From positions 107,508-171,507 of the forward strand of contig NZ_WTUZ01000021.1 in assembly GCF_009882985.1 (NCBI RefSeq): a stretch of 64,000 nt of DNA, given 5' to 3'. This document shows positions 36,426-45,693 of this stretch, one piece after another. The first letter of the stretch is position 1; every line of letters begins with the position of its first letter. The stretch comes from Paenibacillus silvestris (GTDB lineage: Bacteria; Bacillota; Bacilli; Paenibacillales; NBRC-103111). The notes under the pieces were generated by a model. The model worked only from the letters and a program-made list of their open reading frames with translations. It searched no databases and was not told the origin of the DNA. Made by a program: the position numbers and the translations under genes.

Positions 36426-36542
36426 CGATTACTCCAGTTATTTTCTACGATTTAACCAATTAACTGGAATTTCTACCGCTACTCCCACCAAATCTAGCAG
36501 ATTTCGCGCAGCTATCGACGATTTAGCTGGAGTTTCTACGGC
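36426..36542. repeat. Intergenic degenerate repeat cluster (AACTGGA family)
   Basis: Three copies of a motif near TAACTGGAGAAATTCC: inverted at 36426-36444, direct at 36458-36479 and at 36521-36542. The same family occurs at 46809-46931. It lies in the 530-base gap before fixA, which otherwise holds only the fix control region. An open frame across it looks like chance. Confidence 0.55.
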
Positions 36543-36749
36543 TATTCCGTTCATACCCACAGTACAGCCCAGAATAACGGTAGCTTTTCCATCTATTTCA
36601 GATAAGGCAATCATAATCAATCATCCTTCTTACATAGTACTTTTCCACGGCAACAAGTTTCCTCACGAACAGTCCAAGCCAAAAGTAAGTGTCATGTTAG
36701 ATAGCATTTTGCATATATTGTTGTAGGCTGTGACTTTACTAAGATTGCG

Positions 36750-36764
36750 TTGAAAGCGATTTCT
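36750..36764 (+). promoter_or_regulatory. Candidate cre (CcpA) site before fixA
   Basis: TTGAAAGCGATTTCT fits the cre consensus WTGNAANCGNWNNCW at every fixed position. It lies about 100 bases before the fixA start and upstream of the candidate promoter. Confidence 0.5.
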
Positions 36765-36776
36765 ACACGTCATTTA

Positions 36777-36792
36777 AGTGACAATTTTCACA
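36777..36792 (+). promoter_or_regulatory. Candidate FNR/CRP-type box before fixA
   Basis: AGTGACAATTTTCACA matches TGTGA-N6-TCACA in nine of ten fixed positions. In Bacilli this is the Fnr recognition pattern. It would be centred near -57 of the promoter TTGCGG (36806), 18 bases, TAATAC (36830). Confidence 0.55.
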
Positions 36793-36866
36793 ATGATGAC
36801 AAGCATTGCGGGTGTTTTGTCAAACGGTGTAATACAAGTTCCCCGAAGAAACAGGAGGGTGCAGAG

Positions 36867-37700
36867 ATGCTGCATATCGTAGTGTGTATCAAGCAGGTAC
36901 CTGACTCTAGAGAAATTCGCATTGACCCGAAAAATAACACGTTAATCCGTCAAGGTGTACCCAGCATTGTGAATTTTTACGATATGCATGGGCTGGAAGA
37001 AGCGCTCCGTATTAAGGATGAAACCGGTGCAAGGGTGACCGTTGTCACCATGGGGCCTCCGCCCGCGGAGAAAGGCTTGAAGGAGTGTATCTCACTTGGC
37101 GCGGATGATGCCGTACTGGTAACGGACCGTGGTTTTGCTGGAGCGGACACGCTGGCTACTTCCTATGTCGTTGCTCGGACGATTCGTAAAATCGCGGAGA
37201 CATGGGGGCCGGTGGATATTGTTTTTTGCGGGAAACAAACACTGGATGGCGACACGGGTCAAGTCGGGCCAGGGGTTGCTTGCCGATTGGATTTGGAGCA
37301 GCTCACGTATGTGAACAAAGTGGTGGATGTTGATGAACAGAATCGCAAGGTTCGTGTGCATCGCCTTTTGGAGGATGGTATCGAAGTTGTTGAGACAAGC
37401 ATGCCTGTGCTGATTACAGCGCTTAAGGAGCTGAATAAGGTTCGAAGGGCATCGATGCCAGGCATGATTCGAGCCGCGCGTTATAAGCCGACGGTGTGGA
37501 CGACAGCAGATTTTCCAGACCTAGAGCGGGCGAAAATCGGACTCAAAGGCTCCCCAACGATCGTTGCAAAAACGTGGGTGCCTGAAGTGAAAGCCGTTAA
37601 AACGAATATGATCGCCTATGATACGCCGGAAGCGGCAGCCGCGCAGCTTGCTGATCAGTTGATGACGAAGGATATGCAGACGCTGCTTGATTGGACCTAG
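36867..37700 (+). CDS. fixA: FixA, electron transfer flavoprotein beta-type subunit
   Basis: A 277-residue EtfB-family protein. HIVVCIKQVPDSREIRIDP at the N-terminus, GLKECISLGADDAVLVTD and the AMP/FAD-region GKQTLDGDTGQVGPGVA are typical of FixA. With FixB it binds FAD and can bifurcate electrons from NADH. ATG 36867 follows CAGGAGGG; the open frame upstream covers the control region and is not translated. First gene of fixABCX. Confidence 0.93.
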   Translation: MLHIVVCIKQVPDSREIRIDPKNNTLIRQGVPSIVNFYDMHGLEEALRIKDETGARVTVVTMGPPPAEKGLKECISLGADDAVLVTDRGFAGADTLATSYVVARTIRKIAETWGPVDIVFCGKQTLDGDTGQVGPGVACRLDLEQLTYVNKVVDVDEQNRKVRVHRLLEDGIEVVETSMPVLITALKELNKVRRASMPGMIRAARYKPTVWTTADFPDLERAKIGLKGSPTIVAKTWVPEVKAVKTNMIAYDTPEAAAAQLADQLMTKDMQTLLDWT

Positions 37701-37788
37701 GTAGGCAAAGGCGCACAAATTTTGATGTGACACAAGACGCTAATGGAGCGAGCATGCAAGAAACTTGTAACGAATGGAGGAAGTCACA

Positions 37789-38901
37789 ATGGCTAGTGAT
37801 CAAACGACGGACCAGGCCGAAGCAGCAATGCCCGATTGGTCCGCATATCGGGGAGTATTAATCGTGGTTGAGCAGCGGGACGGGGTAGCGAAAAAGGTGT
37901 CCTGGCAGCTGCTAGGCGAAGGCAAGAAGCTGGCAGCCAAGCTGGACGCGCCGCTCATGGCGCTCGTTATCGGCGAGGGGGTAGCCCACCTCGCCGACGA
38001 AGCCGTGCATTACGGCGCGGACCGGGTGTTCCTCTGCGAAGCGCCAGAGCTTCGCACGTACCGAACCCGGCCGTACAGCCGGGTCTGCTTGAAGCTAATC
38101 GAGGAGGCAAAGCCCGAGATCGTGCTGTTCGGCGCGACAGCCACGGGCCGAGATCTGGCAGGCGCCATCGCGACGCACCTGCCAACGGGCTTGACGGCCG
38201 ACACGACGCAGCTCGACGTGGAGCCGCCGCCGTCGCGGCTGCTGCTGGCCAGCCGACCGGCTTTTTCCGAGAAGATGATGGCCACCATCCTCTGCAAGCA
38301 GTACCGGCCGCAGATGGCGACGGCGCGGGCCGGGGTGTTTCAGGCGCTGCCGAAGGACACGGAGCGCCAAGGTGAGATCGTCGCTATCGAAGCGGCGATG
38401 CGGGAGGAAGAGATTGCCGCGCAGGTGCTCGACTTCCTGCACGAAACCGGCAAGCTGAATCTCGAGGACGCCGAGATTATTGTGGCTGGGGGCCGCGGAC
38501 TAGGCGGCCCTGAGCCCTTCGCGCTGCTCGCTGAGCTGGCAGAGGCGCTCGGCGGCGTTGTTGGCGCATCCCGCGCGGCGGTGGACGCGGGCTGGATCGG
38601 GCATGAGCACCAGGTGGGTCAGACCGGTGCGACTGTGCGGCCGAAGCTGTACTTCGCCATCGGCATCTCGGGCGCTGTGCAGCATACCGTCGGCATGAGC
38701 CATGCGGACGTTGTCGTCGCCATTAACAAAGACGAGAAAGCGCCTATCTTCCAATTTGCTCATTATGGCATGGTAGGCGATTTGTTTAAGCTGGTTCCGG
38801 CGATTACGCAAGAGGTGAAAAACCGCCGAACGCTGTTTGGCAAGCCTGCTGCGGATACAACCGCTTCCGTGCCAACGCTGGAAAGGAGTGAGGCCAAATG
38901 A
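37789..38901 (+). CDS. fixB: FixB, electron transfer flavoprotein alpha-type subunit
   Basis: A 370-residue EtfA-family protein. The C-terminal FAD-binding part has AGGRGLGGPEPFALL, GASRAAVDAGWI, QVGQTGATVRPKLY and GISGAVQHTVGM, all diagnostic. GGAGG lies before ATG 37789; the ATG at 37774 overlaps that site. The middle of the gene is very GC-rich (43 of 60 bases are G or C in 38161-38220), unlike fixC. It overlaps fixC by four bases. Confidence 0.94.
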   Translation: MASDQTTDQAEAAMPDWSAYRGVLIVVEQRDGVAKKVSWQLLGEGKKLAAKLDAPLMALVIGEGVAHLADEAVHYGADRVFLCEAPELRTYRTRPYSRVCLKLIEEAKPEIVLFGATATGRDLAGAIATHLPTGLTADTTQLDVEPPPSRLLLASRPAFSEKMMATILCKQYRPQMATARAGVFQALPKDTERQGEIVAIEAAMREEEIAAQVLDFLHETGKLNLEDAEIIVAGGRGLGGPEPFALLAELAEALGGVVGASRAAVDAGWIGHEHQVGQTGATVRPKLYFAIGISGAVQHTVGMSHADVVVAINKDEKAPIFQFAHYGMVGDLFKLVPAITQEVKNRRTLFGKPAADTTASVPTLERSEAK

Positions 38902-40208
38902 ACGAAAAATTTGATGCGATAGTCGTTGGCGGAGGTCCAGCTGGTTCCGCAGCAGCTCTGACGATGGCGCAAGCTGGGTTATCTGTTGTCCTCCTGGAGC
39001 GGGGGGAGTTCCCCGGCGCCAAAAATATTTTCGGCGGCGTCCTTTACCGCAAGCAAATTGAGGAGCTCGTTCCCGAGTTCTGGAAAGAGAAGAACTTTCC
39101 GATGGAACGGTATATTGTGGAGCAGCGTATTTGGATGATGGGCAAGGAGTCCATGGTCACATTCGGTCACCGCAATGAAGCCTACAAAGAGCCGTATAAC
39201 TGTTTTACCGGCTTGCGCGTCAAATTTGACCAATGGTTTGCCGATAAAGCCGTTGCCGCTGGAGCCATTCCTGTGTACGAAACCGTTGCGCTGGATGTCA
39301 TACGCGAAGGCGATAAGATCGTTGGTGTGAAGACGGATCGGGATGATGGCAATTTGTATGCAGACGTTGTTGTCATCGCCGATGGCGTTAATTCCTTGCT
39401 CGGTAAAGCGATGGGCATTCATAAGGAATGGACGCCTGACCAAGTGTCACTTGCGGTGAAAGAAGTCATTGCGCTGCCCAAGGAGAAGATCGAGGACCGC
39501 TTCGGACTGGAAGGCGACGAAGGCGTGACGATTGAATTCATGGGCGAAACTTCGCTCGGCATGGCGGGCATGGGCTTCCTTTATACGAATAAAGAAACCA
39601 TTTCCCTAGGCGTCGGTGTGATGGTTAACCATTTGCGTGATAAAAAAGTCAAACCTTATGCGGTCTTGGACGCGGTGAAACAACATCCAATGATTCGTAA
39701 GCTGATACAAGGCGGAGAAACGAAGGAGTACTCTGGGCATCTGATTCCCGAAGGCGGCTTTCACTCGATTCCTCCGCTTTCAGGTAATGGCTGGTGCGTC
39801 TGCGGGGATGCCGCGCAGCTCATCAATTTCGTTCATCGGGAAGGCACCAATTTGGCGATGACCTCTGGCAGATTGGCTGGCGAAGCGATTGTGGAGGCCA
39901 AAGGGCGCGGGAATTACACCGCCGCTTCGCTGCAAGCTTACGATCAAAAAATACGTGAATCCTTTGTGCACAAAGATTTGCAAAAGTATAAGGGCATGCA
40001 TCAATTCCTGAAAGAACAAGACCCTGAGCTCCTATTTGATAAGCTGCCTAGAGCGCTTAATGAAGCTGCTTATAATATGTTCCTAGTGGACGGCATTGCC
40101 AAAGCAGATAAGCAGAAAATGGCGATGAAGCTGATCAAAAACGCCGCAGGCGGTACAGTGAACTTGATGAAGCTAGGTTACAAAGGCTGGAGGGCGATGA
40201 ACGGATGA
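38898..40208 (+). CDS. fixC: FixC, FAD-dependent quinone reductase-like protein
   Basis: A 436-residue flavoprotein of the ETF:quinone oxidoreductase family. FAD-binding VVGGGPAGSAAALTMA at the N-terminus, GAKNIFGGVLYRKQ and the C-terminal CGDAAQLINFVHREGTNLA region are typical. It passes electrons from FixAB to a quinone. Its ATG overlaps the fixB stop (ATGA) and its end overlaps fixX in the same way, showing tight coupling and fixed stoichiometry. Confidence 0.95.
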   Translation: MNEKFDAIVVGGGPAGSAAALTMAQAGLSVVLLERGEFPGAKNIFGGVLYRKQIEELVPEFWKEKNFPMERYIVEQRIWMMGKESMVTFGHRNEAYKEPYNCFTGLRVKFDQWFADKAVAAGAIPVYETVALDVIREGDKIVGVKTDRDDGNLYADVVVIADGVNSLLGKAMGIHKEWTPDQVSLAVKEVIALPKEKIEDRFGLEGDEGVTIEFMGETSLGMAGMGFLYTNKETISLGVGVMVNHLRDKKVKPYAVLDAVKQHPMIRKLIQGGETKEYSGHLIPEGGFHSIPPLSGNGWCVCGDAAQLINFVHREGTNLAMTSGRLAGEAIVEAKGRGNYTAASLQAYDQKIRESFVHKDLQKYKGMHQFLKEQDPELLFDKLPRALNEAAYNMFLVDGIAKADKQKMAMKLIKNAAGGTVNLMKLGYKGWRAMNG

Positions 40209-40492
40209 GTCAAAGCGATATTTCTGATAAGCTGTTTACGATTCGTTACAAGTGTGATGACAAGTCACACCTCGTTATCAAAGACAAACAGACCTGTGTG
40301 AGCTGTGTGACCAAGGATTGCAACTACTTCTGTCCTTCGGATGTGTATGAGTGGGAAAAGAAGCTCAAGATTACAACCGTTGCTTTTGAGAATTGTATTG
40401 AATGCGGAACTTGCCGAATTGCTTGTCCGTCGCACAACATCGATTGGGTTTATCCCAAAGGTGGCTACGGTATGACGTATAAATTTGGCTAA
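40205..40492 (+). CDS. fixX: FixX, ferredoxin-like protein
   Basis: A 95-residue ferredoxin-like protein. Cys residues appear as CVSCVTKDCNYFCP and CIECGTCRIACP, the second a 4Fe-4S binding motif. DWVYPKGGYGMTYKFG is the usual FixX end. It partners FixC at the iron-sulfur site. Start overlaps the fixC stop by four bases. Last gene of the operon. Confidence 0.95.
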   Translation: MSQSDISDKLFTIRYKCDDKSHLVIKDKQTCVSCVTKDCNYFCPSDVYEWEKKLKITTVAFENCIECGTCRIACPSHNIDWVYPKGGYGMTYKFG

Positions 40493-40510
40493 AGGAATGG
40501 GTTTGTGGAG

Positions 40511-40543
40511 GGAGTAGGGCTTATAAGCCCTGCTCCTTTTTTT
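40511..40543 (+). terminator. Terminator after fixABCX
   Basis: GGAGTAGGGCTT pairs with AAGCCCTGCTCC, followed by seven T residues. Confidence 0.9.
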
Positions 40544-40653
40544 GCTGGATTTAGGGAATACTATAGTAAAACTACATTTCTCCATATGTATGTGTACAAT
40601 CTCCATAGTACAGATTCGCAAAGAATAAGATAATAGGGCGTAGGAGGGATATT

Positions 40654-42849
40654 ATGCAGATAACTTTTGAACAGACACAAGGTATTTTCCATTTAACAAA
40701 CAATCAGATGAGTTATGTGATTCAACTTGTCCAAAACGCCTATCCGGCACATGTTTACTGGGGTCGCCCCATCCGATCCGGCCAATTGGCTTCTATTTTA
40801 CAATTTCACGAAAGATGTTCATTTTCTCCTAACCCGGTTCCGGAAGATCGGAGCATTTCCTTCGATACGTTACCGCAGGAATATCCGGCATATGGAACCA
40901 GTGATTATCGGGAACCTGCTTATCAAGTTGCGCTTTCTGATGGGTCAACGATTACTGAACTTATCTATGATAAGCATCGTATTTACGCAGGCAAACCTAC
41001 GTTAGAAGGTCTGCCGGCTACGTATATAGAGCATGAAGACGAAGCTCAAACGCTTGAGTTGGAGTTAGTAGATGCTTTGATTGGTTTGCGGGTCATTCTT
41101 TCCTACACCCTATTTGACAAGCATGCGGCATTGACGAGATCCGTGCGGTTCGTGAACGAAGGAACAGCTGATGTGAAGCTGCTTCGCGCGCTAAGCATGA
41201 GCGTTGACTACTCACATAACGAATTCGATTTGCTGCAGCTTTCCGGAAGCTGGGTGAGAGAGCGGTATATGGTACGCAGGCCGCTTGCGCCAGGTAAATT
41301 GACGGTAGAAAGCCGCCGCGGATCCAGCAGCCATCAGCATAATCCATTCATTGCCCTGCTTGCCAAAGAGGCGGGCGAAGACCATGGAGATGTATACGGG
41401 TTTAGCCTTGTGTATAGTGGGAATTTTGCTGCTCATGCGGAAGTAGAACCATATGGAAACACGCGTGTATCCATGGGGATTAATCCTTTTGATTTCTCTT
41501 GGCTGCTTGAGCCAGGACAAGCATTCCAGACGCCTGAAGCCGTTATGGTTTACTCCAGCTCTGGCTTAGGGGAAATGTCCAGGTCTTATCACAAGCTGTA
41601 TCGTACACGCTTATGCCGCGGAGAATTCCGTGACCGGACTAGACCGGTGCTCGTGAACAACTGGGAAGCAACGTACTTCCAATTTAACGCGGACAAAATT
41701 GAAAGCATTGCCAGCGCAGGCAAGGAGCTTGGGATTGAATTGTTCGTACTTGATGATGGCTGGTTCGGTAAAAGAGACAGCGACAATAGCTCACTAGGAG
41801 ACTGGATTGTCGATAAAGCGAAGCTGCCGAATGGTTTGGAAGATTTGGTAGCCAGAGTGAATGGCATGGGGCTTCAATTCGGTCTCTGGTTTGAGCCGGA
41901 GATGGTGTCACCGAACAGTGAACTGTACAAGAAGCATCCAGATTGGTGCTTACACGTGCCTAACCGTCGCCGTACGGAGGGCCGTCAACAATTGATTCTG
42001 GACTTCTCTCGTGAAGATGTATGTGAGGCGATCTTGGGAATGCTTCGCAACATTCTGAGCAGCAGCCCAATTACGTATGTCAAATGGGACATGAATCGTA
42101 ATATGACGGAAATCGGTTCTGCCGCGCTGCCTCCTGAAAGACAAAGAGAAACGGCACATCGTTATATCTTGGGACTCTATCGCGTTCTCGAATCGTTAAC
42201 GAAAGAATTCCCTCATATTCTTTTTGAAAGCTGCTCTGGCGGCGGAGGCCGCTTCGATCCAGGCATGCTCTACTACATGCCCCAAACGTGGACGAGCGAC
42301 AACACCGATGCCGTTTCCCGCTTGAAAATTCAATACGGGACAAGCATCGTCTATCCGATTAGCTCGATGGGCGCGCACGTATCCGCAGTTCCGAATCATC
42401 AGGTGAAGCGCGAAACCTCGCTGAAGATGCGCGGTGATGTGGCGATGTCGGGCAACTTCGGTTACGAGTTGGATCTGACCCGTTTCACGGATGAAGAGAA
42501 AGAGATCGTCAAACAACAAATTGCCGATTACAAAGAAATCCGCCCGTTGGTCCAATTCGGTGATTTGTATCGTCTGCTGAGTCCCTTTGAAGGCAACGAA
42601 ACGGCTTGGATGATCGTCTCCGAGGATAAAAAGCAAGCACTTGTCGGCTATTTCCGCGTGCTGGCAGAACCGAACGCGCCGCTCAAATCGCTGCGGTTAA
42701 AAGGGCTTAACCCTGCATTCGATTACCGAATTGCGGGTAATGATGCTGAATATCCTGGCGATCACTTGCTTTACGCTGGTCTTCCCGTTAACGACTTGCG
42801 CGGAGATTTCCAGAGTAAAATATGGGTCCTTCAGGCATCTTCTCAATGA
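40654..42849 (+). CDS. GH36 alpha-galactosidase
   Basis: A 731-residue cytoplasmic enzyme. The nucleophile is Asp479 in YVKWDMNRNMTE and the acid/base Asp549 in WTSDNTDA, one residue from the positions known in the Geobacillus AgaA enzymes (478 and 548). ESCSGGGGRFDPGM and LDDGWFGKRD are conserved. It removes alpha-1,6-galactose from raffinose-type sugars or galactomannan fragments. TAGGAGGG precedes the ATG. No transporter is adjacent, so it is a stand-alone gene here. Confidence 0.95.
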   Translation: MQITFEQTQGIFHLTNNQMSYVIQLVQNAYPAHVYWGRPIRSGQLASILQFHERCSFSPNPVPEDRSISFDTLPQEYPAYGTSDYREPAYQVALSDGSTITELIYDKHRIYAGKPTLEGLPATYIEHEDEAQTLELELVDALIGLRVILSYTLFDKHAALTRSVRFVNEGTADVKLLRALSMSVDYSHNEFDLLQLSGSWVRERYMVRRPLAPGKLTVESRRGSSSHQHNPFIALLAKEAGEDHGDVYGFSLVYSGNFAAHAEVEPYGNTRVSMGINPFDFSWLLEPGQAFQTPEAVMVYSSSGLGEMSRSYHKLYRTRLCRGEFRDRTRPVLVNNWEATYFQFNADKIESIASAGKELGIELFVLDDGWFGKRDSDNSSLGDWIVDKAKLPNGLEDLVARVNGMGLQFGLWFEPEMVSPNSELYKKHPDWCLHVPNRRRTEGRQQLILDFSREDVCEAILGMLRNILSSSPITYVKWDMNRNMTEIGSAALPPERQRETAHRYILGLYRVLESLTKEFPHILFESCSGGGGRFDPGMLYYMPQTWTSDNTDAVSRLKIQYGTSIVYPISSMGAHVSAVPNHQVKRETSLKMRGDVAMSGNFGYELDLTRFTDEEKEIVKQQIADYKEIRPLVQFGDLYRLLSPFEGNETAWMIVSEDKKQALVGYFRVLAEPNAPLKSLRLKGLNPAFDYRIAGNDAEYPGDHLLYAGLPVNDLRGDFQSKIWVLQASSQ

Positions 42850-42916
42850 ACTTAATTTCCGCTATGATTAGTCTATTACATAGATAGACTGATCATGGAA
42901 GGGAGATTACTGCGAT

Positions 42917-43429
42917 ATGTTGAAGCGACCTGGGAAAGATGAATACGCACCTTATTATGAAACGTACATCAGCAAAGTGCCTGACGAGGATTACGAGGTG
43001 TTTTTACAACGTCAGCTTGATGAAATCCTTGCGTTATTTGTTCAATTTGATAACGAGAAGACACTTTATCGCTACGCGCCTGGGAAATGGAGCTTGAAGG
43101 AAGTATTAGGGCACATCACAGACACGGAGCGGGTAATGAGCTACCGAATGCTGCGTATTGCCCGCGGAGACTCAACGGTACTGCCTGGATTTGATCAGGA
43201 CGTCTTTATTGCCAATACGTCGTTCGACGAAGTGTCTATCGAGGTGCTGTTGCATGATTTCAAGGCGGTGCGGCAGTCTACTTTAACACTTCTACAAACG
43301 ATTGCAGACTCCGCTTGGTCACGGCAAGGTAACGTCAGCACGTTCGACATCACTGCTAGGGGACTTGCATATGTGATTGCCGGTCATGCTGAGCACCATG
43401 TGAGTATTGTGCAAGAACGATATCTATAA
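42917..43429 (+). CDS. DinB family protein
   Basis: A 170-residue four-helix protein of the DinB/YfiT-like superfamily. The metal-binding His are in VLGHITDTE and AGHAEHHVSIV. Members are thiol-S-transferases (bacillithiol) or unknown. GGAAGGGAG precedes the ATG at ten bases. A strong terminator follows. Confidence 0.88.
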   Translation: MLKRPGKDEYAPYYETYISKVPDEDYEVFLQRQLDEILALFVQFDNEKTLYRYAPGKWSLKEVLGHITDTERVMSYRMLRIARGDSTVLPGFDQDVFIANTSFDEVSIEVLLHDFKAVRQSTLTLLQTIADSAWSRQGNVSTFDITARGLAYVIAGHAEHHVSIVQERYL

Positions 43430-43476
43430 AAAAAAAGAGTTTGTCAGGGTACGCCCTCGACAAACTCTTTTTTTTA
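43430..43476. terminator. Bidirectional terminator
   Basis: AAAGAGTTTGTC and GACAAACTCTTT with inner GGG/CCC arms; A and T runs on both sides. Shared by DinB and the convergent small gene. Confidence 0.9.
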
Positions 43477-43701
43477 ATACAGGGATAGAGCCAATGAGTC
43501 ACGTTCATTGAAGGAATGCAGGATCGCCTCACAGCCAACGATTTCAATACTTATGATAGAGTCCAGGCATTTCTTAATCGTCGCTCTGCCTTTCGTAACT
43601 TTCGCTTCAAGAGCAGATTTCAATAAGTTGAATTTCTTTTTATTTTTCTCATCGGAGTAAACAGGCACGGGTTTGTTGTGAATTGTAATAAACATTTTCA
43701 T
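43474..43701 (-). CDS. Small hypothetical protein
   Basis: A 75-residue basic protein, MKMFITIHNKPVPVYSDEK to FNERDSLALSLY. No family recognised. GATGGTGAAA lies before the ATG as a weak ribosome site. Its end runs into the shared terminator. The 250 bases upstream (43702-43951) are AT-rich with no gene seen. Confidence 0.55.
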   Translation of the reverse strand: MKMFITIHNKPVPVYSDEKNKKKFNLLKSALEAKVTKGRATIKKCLDSIISIEIVGCEAILHSFNERDSLALSLY

Positions 43702-43951
43702 AGTTTTTCACCATCCTAGGAATTGGATATACATCAAGCATATATGAGGATTATTAATAGAACCTTAAAATAGTTTTACAATTTTGAAACAAACGTGCAT
43801 TTCACGTAATTCTGTTAAAACTATTCAAATTATTTCCTCATTTTGGAGCATTAATCTGCTAGCTTTTTCCGTTGTCAAAGAATATACGATTCAGAAGGCA
43901 AAAAAGTTCCATACTCTATAAAAAACTACATGAAAATTTTGTGAATTTTCT

Positions 43952-44752
43952 TTAATTTTGCGAATCGCGCTGCCGATACAGCTTAGGCGAGATCCCAAAC
44001 CGATGTTTAAAAGCACGATGGAAATACGGATAGCTGCCGAAACCGCAGCTCAAAGCGATTTGTTCCAAGGACATGGAGCTGTCGTGCATCCGTTCCACTG
44101 CGCTGGATAACCGGACTTCCAAGGCGTATTGAATCATCGTTTTGCCGAAGTACTCTTTGAATAGGTGAACCGCGCGAGATACGCTGAGTCCGACGTGATC
44201 CGCTACATCATCGACTTTGAAGGTGGCCGTAGCGTGCGCTTCAATAAATCGTTTCATGCGAGTGCCTGTAAAAGGCCGTCCTTGCAAGGAAACGGTTTCC
44301 GTTGCTGCTCGTTCCACATAGAGACAGAGTGCTTGCAGCAAGTAGCCGCTAAGCTCACGGTTTTCTTCTTCCATTCTGCGCTTCTCAAGAATAAGCTGGC
44401 GCCACAGTGAAATGAGCCGCGCGTCGAGATCAATTCGGGTGCAGGTTTGTTTGAGGCTGCGTTTCCACCATGCGTCGATCCATGTCCCTTTGCAAAATAA
44501 ATAATAATCTCCGCTGGCAATTTTGCCGCCGGGGTTGTCTTTCGCAGGTTCGATCCTTAGTTCGTACGGATCGCCTGGCTTATATAGAAGCAAATGGCCG
44601 GATTCGATCTGAATCATTTGACCATCAACAAGAATTTCACATGTGCCCTCTGTTTGTAAACGGAAAAGATAAGTATTGAGTCCCGATTTCGTACTCACAT
44701 TAAACGGTTCCATATGAAAAGAATAGCCGCAGGTTAACAACTCTGTATCCAT
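43952..44752 (-). CDS. AraC-family transcriptional regulator
   Basis: A 266-residue regulator: an N-terminal cupin-like sugar-binding domain (about 1-140, GHLLLYKPGDPYEL) and a C-terminal double helix-turn-helix (about 170-262, VDDVADHVGLSVSRAVHLF and IALSCGFGSYPYFHRAFK). ATG 44752 is six bases after AAGGTG; the ATG nine bases earlier is too close to that site. It is divergent from the isomerase/dehydrogenase pair and likely controls it. Confidence 0.9.
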   Translation of the reverse strand: MDTELLTCGYSFHMEPFNVSTKSGLNTYLFRLQTEGTCEILVDGQMIQIESGHLLLYKPGDPYELRIEPAKDNPGGKIASGDYYLFCKGTWIDAWWKRSLKQTCTRIDLDARLISLWRQLILEKRRMEEENRELSGYLLQALCLYVERAATETVSLQGRPFTGTRMKRFIEAHATATFKVDDVADHVGLSVSRAVHLFKEYFGKTMIQYALEVRLSSAVERMHDSSMSLEQIALSCGFGSYPYFHRAFKHRFGISPKLYRQRDSQN

Positions 44753-44887
44753 TGCATTCACCTTTCATAGCCAAATAAGATATGTTTTGATTATATCGTG
44801 AATGGTCATAATAAGCTATGTTCCGCTATACTGTCTACATAGGCAACAGAAATGCATAATTTGGAATCTAAGAAAAGAGGGAAACAA

Positions 44888-45658
44888 ATGGGACGTTTAG
44901 GAATTGGTCTTCAATTGTATACACTTCGTGATGATATGGCTAAAGATTTGGAAGGCACACTTCGTCATGTTGCTAAGCTAGGATATGAAGGCGTGGAGTT
45001 CGCGGGTTATTTTGACAAACCTGCTGAAGAGATGAAAGCATTGCTGGATGAACTTGGCCTGAAAGCAATTGGAAGTCACGTAAGTCTGGAGAGATTCCGT
45101 AATAATCTGCAAGGCGAAATCGACTATCTGCACACAATTGGTGCAAAATACGCGATCTGTCCGTATGTAGGTGCTGAAGAGCGCGAAAATGCAGACCAAT
45201 GGAAAGTGCTGATTGCTGAATGTGAGCAACTTGCGATTGAAGTTGGCAAACAAGGATTACAGTTCTTGTATCATAATCATGATTTCGAATTCCATCACAA
45301 AGTGGACGGCGAGTTCGTCTTTGATGCGATGTATGCAGGTAAAGATGCGATCCAAGTCGAGATGGACGTGTGCTGGGTTAAATACGCAGGACAAGATCCA
45401 TTAGCTTATATCGCGAAATATGCGGGACGTTTGCCGCTGCTTCACTTCAAAGATTTCTCCAAGGATGCTGAAGGCAAATTGGTTACATTGGAGCTAGGAT
45501 TAGGCGAGGTTCCACTTGAGGAAGTCATTAAAGCTGCAGAGCAAGCTGGTGTTCAATGGCTTGTTGTTGAGCAGGATCACTGCCAGAAGCCACCTCTTGT
45601 GAGCATCGAAAACAGCTTGAACTGGGTTAAAGAGCACTACATCAACGTTCATAACTAA
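44888..45658 (+). CDS. Sugar phosphate isomerase/epimerase (AP-endonuclease-2 TIM barrel)
   Basis: A 256-residue TIM barrel of the xylose isomerase-like group. GYEGVEFAGYF, LYHNHDFEF and LLHFKDFSKD supply the usual metal-binding Glu, His and Asp. Start ATG 44888 follows AGAGGG; the upstream in-frame ATG at 44852 has no ribosome site. With the adjacent Gfo/Idh/MocA dehydrogenase it forms a pair common in inositol or rare-sugar pathways. Substrate unknown. A TATACT lies at about 44826. Confidence 0.88.
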   Translation: MGRLGIGLQLYTLRDDMAKDLEGTLRHVAKLGYEGVEFAGYFDKPAEEMKALLDELGLKAIGSHVSLERFRNNLQGEIDYLHTIGAKYAICPYVGAEERENADQWKVLIAECEQLAIEVGKQGLQFLYHNHDFEFHHKVDGEFVFDAMYAGKDAIQVEMDVCWVKYAGQDPLAYIAKYAGRLPLLHFKDFSKDAEGKLVTLELGLGEVPLEEVIKAAEQAGVQWLVVEQDHCQKPPLVSIENSLNWVKEHYINVHN

Positions 45659-45693
45659 TTCATAACTAATCATTCAGAGGAGTGTACATTCAA

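Noticed and set aside
36400..36726. Plus-strand open frame of 108 codons before fixA
   Set aside because: It covers the degenerate repeat cluster, has no ribosome site and no protein-like composition.
36750..36866. N-terminal extension of FixA
   Set aside because: It translates the control region (cre and FNR-type box); CAGGAGGG places the start at 36867.
37092..40019. Several long minus-strand open frames opposite fixABC
   Set aside because: They are shadows of conserved plus-strand genes, encouraged by the high GC of fixB.
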